A stretch of 50,988 nucleotides of DNA from an uncultured Eubacteriales bacterium (lineage in GTDB: Bacteria; Bacillota; Clostridia; Christensenellales; Aristaeellaceae): assembly GCA_900542445.1 (NCBI GenBank), contig UQNN01000015.1:1-50988 (forward strand), given 5' to 3'. Positions within the stretch are counted from its first letter, which is position 1, and the number at the start of each line of letters is the position of its first letter. The translations under genes and the position numbers were made by a program. The notes below the pieces were generated by a model that searched no databases, was not told the DNA's origin, and saw only the letters and a list, made by a program, of their open reading frames with translations. Shown piece by piece: positions 8,354-15,573 of the stretch.

Positions 8354-9397
8354 ATGATGAATAAAATGATGTCTGTCGCGGCTTTTGCCGCCGCACTCAC
8401 GCTGACCGCTTCCTGCGCGCTGGCCGCAACCGCCGACGCGAAGATCGTCGCCCCGAATACCGAAAAGATCACCGCGCCGTTTGCCGGCACGCTGCTCCCG
8501 TTTGACTATGAAACCGGCGACAGCGTCTCCGCGCACGAAACCCTGTTTACGCTGGATACCACCCCGGTTTATGCGACGCAGGCCGGCACGGTTTCCGCCG
8601 TGTTTGCATCCGTCGGCGACGACGCAAGCGGCGTGGCCGCGCACTACGGCGCGCTGGCGGTCATCGAGCCGAAGAACGCGCTGTATATCGACGCTTCCAC
8701 CGATCAGGCGTACAACGATGCGGACAACCGCTACATTCACGCGGGCGAAACCCTGTATCTCAAGCTCAGCAACGACAAGGGCACGGGCGTTGTGACCAGC
8801 GTATCCGGCAAGAAGTATACCGTGGAAATTCTCTCCGGCAGCTTCGATGTGGATGACACCGTCCGCTGCTTCCGCGAGAGCACCACGCCTTCCGACAGCG
8901 AGGTCGGCCGCGGCAAGGTGACCCGCTATGCCGACGTGCAGGTGAATGCCAACAGCGGCCGCATCGCCGCCGTGCATGTCAAGCCGGGCGACGCGGTGGA
9001 GGTCGGCGACCTGCTTTTTGAGCTGGTGGACGCACAGAGCGAAAAGAACGCCTCCCGCAGCATTGCCGCCTCCAAGGACGGCGTGATCACCTCGATGAAT
9101 ACCGCTTCCGGCGCGCAGGTCTACCGCGGCCAGCTGCTCTGCGAAGTGGCCGATCTCTCCACGCTGGAACTGAGCGCGGAGGTCGATGAACTTGACCTGA
9201 ACAGCATCGCCGTCGGCGACACGCTCTCCTACACGCTCGACGCGTTCGACGGCGAAACCTTCACCGGCACCGTCACCCAGATTTATTCCGTCGGCGCCAA
9301 AAAGCAGAACGCAACCTATTTCGACGTGCGCATCACCCTGCCTGCCGGCAAAACCCTGCTGCCGGGTATGAACGGTACGGTCACGATTAACAAGTAA
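8354..9397 (+). CDS. Efflux adaptor (HlyD/MacA-like, biotinyl-lipoyl domain) protein
   Basis: This 347-residue exported protein starts with a signal peptide (about 1-24, ending ALA-AT). It follows with paired lipoyl-like halves (KITAPFAGTLLPFDYETGD and IAAVHVKPGDAVEVGDLLFEL) and a beta-barrel section near the C-terminus (VGDTLSYTLDAFDGETFTG ... LLPGMNGTVTI). Such adaptors sit outside the membrane and link permease to substrate. The long alpha-hairpin of Gram-negative MacA is not evident, as expected in a Gram-positive. AAAGGAAC precedes the ATG. It lies 114 nt after the permease and 12 nt before the TetR gene, in one operon. Confidence 0.85.
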   Translation: MMNKMMSVAAFAAALTLTASCALAATADAKIVAPNTEKITAPFAGTLLPFDYETGDSVSAHETLFTLDTTPVYATQAGTVSAVFASVGDDASGVAAHYGALAVIEPKNALYIDASTDQAYNDADNRYIHAGETLYLKLSNDKGTGVVTSVSGKKYTVEILSGSFDVDDTVRCFRESTTPSDSEVGRGKVTRYADVQVNANSGRIAAVHVKPGDAVEVGDLLFELVDAQSEKNASRSIAASKDGVITSMNTASGAQVYRGQLLCEVADLSTLELSAEVDELDLNSIAVGDTLSYTLDAFDGETFTGTVTQIYSVGAKKQNATYFDVRITLPAGKTLLPGMNGTVTINK

Positions 9398-9409
9398 GGA
9401 GGCGCTCTC

Positions 9410-10000
9410 ATGGCGCAGCCCTTCTCCCCCCAGCAGCGCGACGCCATCCGCGAAAAGCTCAAGGAAAGCGCGCGCAAATATGCCGTCAGCACCGGAGTTA
9501 AAAAGACCTCGCTGGATATGCTGACAGCGGACGCGGGGATTTCCAAATCCTCGTTCTACAAGTTCTACGACAGCAAGGAGCTTCTGTTCCTCGAAATCGC
9601 CGCCGATTGGGAATCGCAGATCATCGCCGCCGTGAATGAATCGCTGACAAAGGACGCGGCCGCGGGTCTGGACGACAAGCGCCGCTCGGCCAACTCGGTC
9701 TATGCCGCCTTTACGACCATTCACGCTCTCGGCATCTGCAATTTCCTGTGCGACGATTTGCCCGAATTGGCGCGCTTCATTCCCGAAGAAGACGCGCGCA
9801 CGCACTATCTTTCCTCCGCACAGGGCATTTTCGACATGCTTCGGCGCGCCAAGATCCACTTCTCCCAGTCGGATGAAACCGTGCTGGCCGCCATTCGGAT
9901 TCTGTACCTGTCCATCATCAACATCAATCGAATCGGAACGGATTTCTTCCCCGCGCTGCACCTGCTGGTCATCGGCGCATGCGAAGAGCTGGTCGCGTAA
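9410..10000 (+). CDS. TetR/AcrR family transcriptional regulator
   Basis: The 196-residue protein has an N-terminal TetR helix-turn-helix. The pattern is TSLDMLTADAGISKSSFYKF followed by YDSKELLF (about 33-60), and a helical ligand-binding half follows. GGAGG lies 8 nt before the ATG. As the last gene of the ABC efflux operon it is the likely local repressor; a candidate operator is the inverted repeat in the operon leader at 5113-5174 (inference). Confidence 0.92.
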   Translation: MAQPFSPQQRDAIREKLKESARKYAVSTGVKKTSLDMLTADAGISKSSFYKFYDSKELLFLEIAADWESQIIAAVNESLTKDAAAGLDDKRRSANSVYAAFTTIHALGICNFLCDDLPELARFIPEEDARTHYLSSAQGIFDMLRRAKIHFSQSDETVLAAIRILYLSIININRIGTDFFPALHLLVIGACEELVA

Positions 10001-10006
10001 CGTCAA

Positions 10007-10041
10007 GGGGCTGTCTTTTAGTGAGACAGCCCCTCTTTTTT
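10007..10041 (+). terminator. Terminator of the ABC efflux operon
   Basis: A perfect 10-bp stem GGGGCTGTCT / AGACAGCCCC with a 7-nt loop is followed by CTTTTTT. Confidence 0.92.
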
Positions 10042-10042
10042 C

Positions 10043-10271
10043 CGGGATTAAAAATCCCTATGGAGCACCTTCTAAAAGGAGCCTTATTTTATATGCGCCT
10101 TTTATTCACGGCAAAAGCAGGGTCGGCCTCAATGAATTCTTGCCATCCTCTTATAAGCTCATACCAAACGCCGCCCTCTTTGGGGGACGTTTAAAATCGT
10201 CGCCGCCTATGGCGGATTTAGACGATGAAAAAACGCCGAAGGTTCGCACGACGAAGCCGTGACGAAAGGAG
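10043..10271. other. Non-coding gap before the MarR promoter
   Basis: I see no supportable gene here. Two weak hairpins are visible: AAACG...CGTTT around 10167-10194 and ATCGTC-CCGCC / GGCGG-GACGAT around 10197-10228. Neither has a T tract. Function unknown. Confidence 0.4.
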
Positions 10272-10329
10272 TTGACAAATATCCGAAATCGGACTATAAT
10301 ACCCTTTGCATGAAAAATCCGATTTCGGA
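10272..10329 (+). promoter_or_regulatory. MarR promoter with two palindromic operators
   Basis: TTGACA (10272-10277) and TATAAT (10295-10300) are 17 bp apart. The spacer holds TCCGAAATCGGA (10282-10293), and its exact reverse complement TCCGATTTCGGA lies at 10318-10329, centres 36 bp apart. Each site is a 5-bp inverted repeat around two A or T bases. A repressor bound to the first site would cover the core promoter, the second would block clearance. This strongly suggests autoregulation by the MarR protein encoded next. Confidence 0.85.
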
Positions 10330-10346
10330 CATTTCGGGGTGAATCG

Positions 10347-10811
10347 ATGAAAAACATCGGCGCGGAAAGGCAGCTTTCCGAATACAACCATGTGTACAAA
10401 GAGAATACCGCCATCTACCGCGACCTGAGCGTCCGCATGGGCATGACGGAAAGCACCTTCTGGATTCTGTATACCCTGCGCGTGGAAGAAGCGCCCGTCA
10501 CGCAGAGCGACATGTGCGCCATTTTAGGCTATCCCAAGCAGACGGTCAATTCTGCGCTCAAAAAACTGGAACAGGAAGGGCTGCTCACGCTTTCGGGCGG
10601 GCGCGGGCGCGGCGGCAGGCCCATCTGCCTGACAGAAACGGGCATGAAACTGGCGGAACAGACCGTCGATTTCGTCATCGAGGCCGAGCAACGGGCGCTG
10701 CTCGACCTTTCAAGCGAAGAGCAGGCTCAGCTTCTGACCCTCATGCGCCGCTATAACGACGCGCTCACCTTCCATTTCAGCGCGATTGACAAGGAGAACA
10801 CCCATGAATAA
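10347..10811 (+). CDS. MarR family transcriptional regulator (MATE-linked, 1)
   Basis: A 154-residue winged-helix protein: helix-turn-helix around VTQSDMCAILGYPKQTVNSALKKL, wing SGGRGRGGRP, and flanking dimerisation helices. The start ATG at 10347 lies 17 nt after the second palindromic operator. Its 3' end overlaps the MATE gene by 8 nt, so regulator and exporter are coupled. The likely role is ligand-released repression of itself and the exporter. Confidence 0.93.
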   Translation: MKNIGAERQLSEYNHVYKENTAIYRDLSVRMGMTESTFWILYTLRVEEAPVTQSDMCAILGYPKQTVNSALKKLEQEGLLTLSGGRGRGGRPICLTETGMKLAEQTVDFVIEAEQRALLDLSSEEQAQLLTLMRRYNDALTFHFSAIDKENTHE

Positions 10812-12144
10812 AACCCCCATTCAGCTTTCCGACCACTTCACCTATCCGCGATTGCTGCGCTTCGTCGCGCCCTCCATCGTCATGATGATCTTCACATCGA
10901 TTTACTACGTGGTGGACGGCTTCTTTGTCTCCAACTATGTCGGCAAAACGCCGTTCGCGGCGCTGAATTTCATCATGCCATTCATCATGGTGCTGAGCGG
11001 CACGGGCTTCATGCTCGGCACGGGCGGCAGCGCGCTCGTCGCCAAGGAACTGGGCTGCGGCCACAGGGAAAAGGCCAACCGCATTTTCACGATGATGATC
11101 GGCTTCGTCGTGGTCGTCGGCCTGGTATTGACCGTGCTGGGCATCGCGTTCATCCGTCCCATCGCCCGCCTGATGGGCGCAAGCGAGAGCATCATGGAGG
11201 ACTGCGTGCTCTACGGCCGCGTCAACATCGCGTTCACAACCGCGTTCATGCTGCAAAACGTATTCCAGAGCTTCCTCGTCGTGGCCGAGCGGCCGCGTGT
11301 GGGCCTGCTGGTCGTCATCGCGGCGGGCGTGGCGAACATGGTGCTCGACGCGCTGTTCATCGCGGTTTTCCACTGGGGGCTGGCGGGTGCAGCGCTGGCG
11401 ACGGGCATCGGCCAGTGCATCGGCGGCGTCATTCCCATGGTCTACATCCTCCGCGGGAAGGATCTGCCGCTGCGCTTCGTTCCCTTCAGGTTTGAGGCCC
11501 ACCCGATTCTTCAGGCCTGTGCCAACGGTTCTTCCGAGTTTATGAGCAACATTTCCACGTCGTTTGTCTCCGCGCTTTACAACATGCAGCTCATGCGCAT
11601 GCTGGGCGAGGACGGCGTTTCGGCTTACGGCGTGCTGATGTATGTGCAGCTGATTTTTATCGGCACGGCCATCGGTTACAGCATCGGCAGCGCGCCGATC
11701 GTCAGCTATCACTTCGGCGCGCGCAACCACGACGAGCTGAAAAACATGCTGAAAAAGAGCCTGACGCTGATGGGTGTGACAGGCGTTGCGCTGACGGCGC
11801 TGGCGCTGGGTCTGGCCTCGCCGCTGGCGAAACTCTTCGTGGGCTATGACGAAAGGCTGTATACGCTGACGCTGCACGCGTTTTCGATCTTCTCGTTCTC
11901 CTTCCTGCTGTCGGGCTTCAACATCTTTGCCTCCAGCTTCTTCACCGCGCTGAACAACGGCCTGATTTCCGCCGTGATTTCCTTTGCGCGCACGCTGGTG
12001 TTTCAGGCCGTCTGCGTGCTGCTTCTGCCCGCGCTGTTCGGCGTGAACGGCATCTGGTTTGCGACGATTGTCGCCGAGGGGCTGGCCTGCGTGCTGTCGC
12101 TGTGGCTGATTTATCGGAAGCGGAACGCGTATCATTACGCCTGA
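10804..12144 (+). CDS. MATE family multidrug/cation antiporter (1)
   Basis: The ATG at 10804 is chosen because AAGGAGA lies 6 nt upstream. The 446-residue membrane protein has the twelve-helix, two-half MATE layout. The N-half opens with FTYPRLLRFVAPSIVMMIFTSIYYVVDGFFVSNYVG; the second half includes IGYSIGSAPIVSYHFGARNHDELK. MATE proteins export cationic drugs or metabolites against Na+ or H+. It is translationally coupled to the upstream MarR gene and ends before a bidirectional terminator. The substrate cannot be inferred. Confidence 0.93.
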   Translation: MNKTPIQLSDHFTYPRLLRFVAPSIVMMIFTSIYYVVDGFFVSNYVGKTPFAALNFIMPFIMVLSGTGFMLGTGGSALVAKELGCGHREKANRIFTMMIGFVVVVGLVLTVLGIAFIRPIARLMGASESIMEDCVLYGRVNIAFTTAFMLQNVFQSFLVVAERPRVGLLVVIAAGVANMVLDALFIAVFHWGLAGAALATGIGQCIGGVIPMVYILRGKDLPLRFVPFRFEAHPILQACANGSSEFMSNISTSFVSALYNMQLMRMLGEDGVSAYGVLMYVQLIFIGTAIGYSIGSAPIVSYHFGARNHDELKNMLKKSLTLMGVTGVALTALALGLASPLAKLFVGYDERLYTLTLHAFSIFSFSFLLSGFNIFASSFFTALNNGLISAVISFARTLVFQAVCVLLLPALFGVNGIWFATIVAEGLACVLSLWLIYRKRNAYHYA

Positions 12145-12171
12145 GCGGCTTTATTCTTTTTCCATGGTTTA

Positions 12172-12201
12172 AAAAAACGTCGGCGCAAACCGACGTTTTT
12201 T
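12172..12201. terminator. Bidirectional terminator between MATE 1 and CaCA genes
   Basis: Stem AAAAAACGTCGG / CCGACGTTTTTT around a 6-nt loop, serving convergent genes. Confidence 0.9.
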
Positions 12202-12203
12202 GA

Positions 12204-13187
12204 TTACACCCCGAAACAGGTGAACATGATGACCAGATAGGCGATATACAGCCCGCCGATAAGGAAGCCCATCCAGCGCTTGAACCTGCCGCTCACCAGC
12301 GCCGGAACCAGCGCCGCCGCCGTGACGACCAGACAGGCGGGAATATCCAGCAGCATGCCCTGACGCTCGATCATCATCGGCTTGCCCTGAATCAGCGCGC
12401 AGAGCGGCATGATCAGCGTCAGATCCATGATATTCGCGCCGATGATGTTGCCCACGGAGAGCGAGGATTCCTTTTTGCGGATGGCGGTCAGGGTCGTGAC
12501 CAGTTCCGGCAGGGACGTGCCGATGGCGATCATCGTCGCGGCGATGATGGAATCCGGCACGCCGATCATCTGTGCCAGCGCCGAACCGTTATCGATGAGC
12601 AGCTGCGCGCCCAGCACGATGGCCGCCGCGCCCAGCACAAAGCTGAACAGGTTTTGGACGACGGTTTTGGCGGTCAGCTCCGGGCGATCCTCCGAGGCTT
12701 CCGTGCCCTGCTCGCGCTTGCCCGCAATCAGGCTCTCGGCGAGGAACGCGACAAAAAACAGCAGAATGACGACGCTCTGCAAGACGGAAAGCTGGCCGTT
12801 GCGCGTGAACGCGAACAGCACGGCAATTGTCGCCAGCAGTAAACCCGCCTTGAAGCCGAACTGTTTGCGCGTCATCAAGCAGGGCATGCAGACCAGCGAC
12901 AGGCACATGATCAGGCCGACGTTAGCCGTCACTGAGCCGACCGCGTTGCCCACGGCGATATCCGCGTTGCCTTCCAGCGCCGCAAAGACGGAGACGAGCA
13001 TCTCCGGCAGCGTCGTGGCGAAGCTGACGACCGTCGCGCCGACGATGAATTTCGGAATGCCGAACGCTTCCGCAATCCACGTTGCGGCATCCACAAACCA
13101 GTCGCCGCCCTTGATGATAAAGACCAGCCCCGCCGCAAAAAGCAGCAGGACAGAGAGGAGGTTGGTTCCCGTAAAACTGATGTCCAT
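12204..13187 (-). CDS. CaCA family cation antiporter (YrbG-like Ca2+/Na+ exchanger type)
   Basis: The ATG at 13187 is chosen: AAGGA lies 9 nt upstream, while the ATG two codons earlier is too close to it. The 327-residue protein has ten or so helices and the two alpha repeats of the family. The first is around IVGATVVSFATTLPEM followed by VGNAVGSVTANVGL; the second is around AATMIAIGTSLPELVTTLTA followed by VGNIIGANIMDL. The conserved Glu in TLPE and SLPE is intact. The hydrophilic centre loop is short. A yybP-ykoY (Mn2+) riboswitch precedes it, so the exported ion may be Mn2+ rather than, or as well as, Ca2+ (inference from control, not from sequence). Confidence 0.92.
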   Translation of the reverse strand: MDISFTGTNLLSVLLLFAAGLVFIIKGGDWFVDAATWIAEAFGIPKFIVGATVVSFATTLPEMLVSVFAALEGNADIAVGNAVGSVTANVGLIMCLSLVCMPCLMTRKQFGFKAGLLLATIAVLFAFTRNGQLSVLQSVVILLFFVAFLAESLIAGKREQGTEASEDRPELTAKTVVQNLFSFVLGAAAIVLGAQLLIDNGSALAQMIGVPDSIIAATMIAIGTSLPELVTTLTAIRKKESSLSVGNIIGANIMDLTLIMPLCALIQGKPMMIERQGMLLDIPACLVVTAAALVPALVSGRFKRWMGFLIGGLYIAYLVIMFTCFGV

Positions 13188-13234
13188 GACCATTCTTCCT
13201 TTCCCCAAAAAGCGATGCAGGCATTTAACGGTAC

Positions 13235-13255
13235 AAAAAGCGGCCTGAGGCCGCT
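13235..13255 (-). terminator. Second terminator-like hairpin in the CaCA leader
   Basis: On the minus strand AGCGGCC-TCA-GGCCGCT is followed by TTTT, 47 nt before the start codon. It is downstream of the riboswitch terminator, so transcription that passes the first would meet this one. A GGCCGC just upstream (near 13298) could pair with its 5' arm. Confidence 0.5.
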
Positions 13256-13329
13256 CTCACTTCCGTCCAAGTTTGCCAAAACTCAAACTTTCGCATACGC
13301 GGCCGATTTGCTGCAATTTCCTACGAATC

Positions 13330-13378
13330 AAAAAAAGACTTTTTCGCACCGTCAGCCTATGTGACGTGCTAAAAGTCT
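13330..13378 (-). terminator. Riboswitch-controlled terminator of the CaCA gene
   Basis: Minus-strand arms AGACTTTT (13378-13371) and AAAAGTCT (13343-13336) enclose an inner stem GCACGTCA / TGACGGTGC and are followed by seven T. The 5' arm overlaps the strand that closes P1 of the aptamer (13375-13371), so aptamer closure and terminator formation exclude each other. Ligand binding should switch expression on. Confidence 0.85.
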
Positions 13379-13459
13379 CATTACCTATCCGTTAGGCGCA
13401 TGGCCACCGACAAAAAATCGGGGGCTTGTTGACCATGCCTTCTTAACTACTCCCTTTTA
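13370..13459 (-). ncRNA. yybP-ykoY (manganese) riboswitch aptamer
   Basis: The minus strand carries the class hallmarks: P1 TAAAAG / CTTTTA, the loop AAAGGGAGTAG just after the 5' P1 strand, a paired arm GCATGG / CCATGC containing GTCAACA and a CCGA / TCGG tip, and the 3' conserved TGAGACTTTT. This class senses Mn2+ and controls metal transporters. It is followed by an overlapping terminator and the CaCA antiporter gene. The 13188-13706 gap is fully accounted for by this leader, its promoter, and the divergent MarR promoter. Confidence 0.87.
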
Positions 13460-13468
13460 ACAGGGCTC

Positions 13469-13498
13469 AGCATAGCACAGAAGCGGCTGATTTGTCAA
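13469..13498 (-). promoter_or_regulatory. Promoter of the riboswitch-CaCA transcript
   Basis: TTGACA and TATGCT with 18 bp spacing and an extended TGC before the -10. The start would fall a few bases before the aptamer. Confidence 0.75.
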
Positions 13499-13618
13499 TC
13501 CGTTTGCGTTTTTTTGCGGGCAAAAGATGTTAGCTCAAAATAACAATAGACCTGCGCGCCTCTCGCACGGGATCGAATTGCGCGGCACGCATGATATTGG
13601 ATTCGGCCTGTTTTGCTC

Positions 13619-13678
13619 TTGACATCCGTCATGAATCTGTTTATAATAATGTTCAATTTTAAAATATCTATTTTTGAA
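13619..13678 (+). promoter_or_regulatory. Promoter and possible operator of the second MarR gene
   Basis: Perfect TTGACA (13619-13624) and TATAAT (13642-13647), spacing 17 bp. An inverted repeat TTCAA (13652-13656) ... TTGAA (13674-13678) brackets an A/T-rich core just past the start site and could be the MarR operator. Confidence 0.75.
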
Positions 13679-13706
13679 TCAAAGAAAGGGGATGGATCTC
13701 CGTTTG

Positions 13707-14153
13707 ATGATGAACGCTTCCCAATTCTACGCGCTTTCGCGTCAGCTTCAAAACGCCTATGCCGCTCAGATGCGCCCGCTGTGCGAAGAAACGGGCATGG
13801 CGCAGACCGCAATCGACATTCTGCTGTTTCTGCACAATAATCCGGGCTGCGACACCGCGCGCGATATCTGCACCTATCGCCAGCTCAAGCCCGCGCTGGT
13901 TTCGCTGTACGTGGAAAACCTGGTGCAGAGCGGCCATCTCCGCCGCGAAAGCGTGCCGGAGGACCGCCGCAAATGCCGCCTGCTGCTGACCGCCCAAGCG
14001 CTTCCCGTCGTCGAAAAGGGGCTGGCCTTGCAGGCGGCCTTCACGGCGCAGATGTTCGCCGGTTTATCCAAAGAGGATCTTGCGTCGGGACAGCGTTGTC
14101 TCGCCGCCATCACCCAAAACATTCAAACCATCAATCAGAAAGGATCTGCCTGA
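13707..14153 (+). CDS. MarR family transcriptional regulator (MATE-linked, 2)
   Basis: The start is uncertain among TTG 13704, ATG 13707 and ATG 13710; the AAAGGGG site at 13685-13691 is too close to the in-frame ATG at 13692. From 13707 the product has 148 residues, with a recognition region CDTARDICTYRQLKPALVSL and a wing containing SVPEDRRKCRLLLT (the conserved D-R-R). Its stop is 1 nt from the MATE start. It is a probable repressor of the exporter. Confidence 0.9.
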   Translation: MMNASQFYALSRQLQNAYAAQMRPLCEETGMAQTAIDILLFLHNNPGCDTARDICTYRQLKPALVSLYVENLVQSGHLRRESVPEDRRKCRLLLTAQALPVVEKGLALQAAFTAQMFAGLSKEDLASGQRCLAAITQNIQTINQKGSA

Positions 14154-14154
14154 T

Positions 14155-15522
14155 ATGCAAACCAAAGATCAATCGTTTCTGGGCACGGAACCGGTCGGCA
14201 AACTGCTCGTGCGGCTGGCCGTGCCGACGGTCATCGCCCAACTCGTCAACATGCTCTATAACATCGTGGACCGCATCTACATCGGCCACATTGCCGAAAT
14301 CGGGAGCCTTGCGCTGACCGGCGTGGGCGTTTGCATGCCGATCATCATGATCGTGACGGCATTTGCGGCGCTGGTCGCTTCCGGCGGCGCGCCGAGGGCC
14401 TCCATCGCGCTGGGGCGCGGCGACCACGATACCGCCGAGAAACTGCTGGGCGGCAGTTTTTCGCTGCAAATCGCCATTTCGCTGCTGCTGACGGCGGTGC
14501 TGCTGCTGTTTGGTCACAACTTCCTGCTGGCATTCGGCGCAAGCGAAAACACGATTGAATACGCGGATAGCTACCTGAACATCTATGCTCTCGGCACGCT
14601 GTTTGTGGAACTGACGCTGGGCATGAACGCGTTCATCACGGCGCAGGGCTTCGCGACTATCGGCATGCTGACCGTGCTCATCGGCGCGGTGTGCAACATC
14701 GTGCTCGACCCGCTCTTCATCTTCGTGCTGAACATGGGCGTGCGCGGCGCGGCGCTGGCCACCGTGCTTTCCCAGGGCATTTCCTGCGTGTGGGTCGTCA
14801 GCTTTCTGATGGGCAAAAAGACCAGCCTGCGGCTCAAGCCCCAAAACATGCGCATCGATATGAAGCTCCTCGCCCCTTGCATCGCGCTCGGCCTGTCCAC
14901 GTTCATCATGCAGAGCACGGAGAGCATCATCTCCGTCTGCTTCAACTCCTCCCTGCTCAAATACGGCGGCGATATCGCCGTCGGCGCCATGACGATTCTG
15001 ACCAGCGTGATGCAGTTCGCAATGCTTCCGCTGCAAGGTCTGGCGCAGGGCGCACAGCCGATTTCCAGCTATAACTTCGGCGCGAAAAACGCCGAACGCG
15101 TCAAGCAGACATTTTTCGCCCTGCTCAAAGCCAGCCTGACCTATTCTGTGATTCTCTGGGCCTGCATCATGCTCTTCCCGCAGGCTTTCGCGGGCATTTT
15201 CACGCCGGATCAGGAGCTGCTGGCCTTCACGGCGAAAGCGCTTCGCATCTACTGCGGCGCGCTGTTCATCTTCGGCATTCAGATTGCCTGCCAGATGACC
15301 TTTGTTTCGATCGGCAACGCGCCGTGCTCCATCATCGTAGCCATCCTTCGCAAATTTGTGCTGCTGATTCCGCTGATCTTCATTCTGCCGCACATCCTGC
15401 CGGATCAGACGATGGCTGTCTATACCGCCGAGCCGGCCGCCGATACGCTGGCCGTGATCTTCACGATGGTGATGTTCGGCACGCAATTTAAAAAAGCGCT
15501 GAAAAAGCTGAATGAAGCGTAA
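14155..15522 (+). CDS. MATE family multidrug/cation antiporter (2)
   Basis: The ATG at 14155 follows AAAGGAT by 9 nt; the frame is open further upstream but inside the MarR gene. The 455-residue protein has twelve helices. Typical segments are LAVPTVIAQLVNMLYNIVDR with YIGHI, and LQGLAQGAQPISSYNFGAKN in the second half. It resembles the NorM/DinF-type exporters of Clostridia. It shares only family-level similarity with the MATE at 10804 and has a separate MarR and promoter, so the two probably answer to different signals. Confidence 0.93.
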   Translation: MQTKDQSFLGTEPVGKLLVRLAVPTVIAQLVNMLYNIVDRIYIGHIAEIGSLALTGVGVCMPIIMIVTAFAALVASGGAPRASIALGRGDHDTAEKLLGGSFSLQIAISLLLTAVLLLFGHNFLLAFGASENTIEYADSYLNIYALGTLFVELTLGMNAFITAQGFATIGMLTVLIGAVCNIVLDPLFIFVLNMGVRGAALATVLSQGISCVWVVSFLMGKKTSLRLKPQNMRIDMKLLAPCIALGLSTFIMQSTESIISVCFNSSLLKYGGDIAVGAMTILTSVMQFAMLPLQGLAQGAQPISSYNFGAKNAERVKQTFFALLKASLTYSVILWACIMLFPQAFAGIFTPDQELLAFTAKALRIYCGALFIFGIQIACQMTFVSIGNAPCSIIVAILRKFVLLIPLIFILPHILPDQTMAVYTAEPAADTLAVIFTMVMFGTQFKKALKKLNEA

Positions 15523-15528
15523 CGATTC

Positions 15529-15569
15529 AAAAAAGTGTTCCCGGCACGTCCGTCGGGAACACTTTTTTT
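15529..15569. terminator. Bidirectional terminator between MATE 2 and mgtE
   Basis: Perfect stem AAAAAAGTGTTCCCG / CGGGAACACTTTTTT with a 10-nt loop, between convergent genes. Confidence 0.93.
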
Positions 15570-15573
15570 AGTC

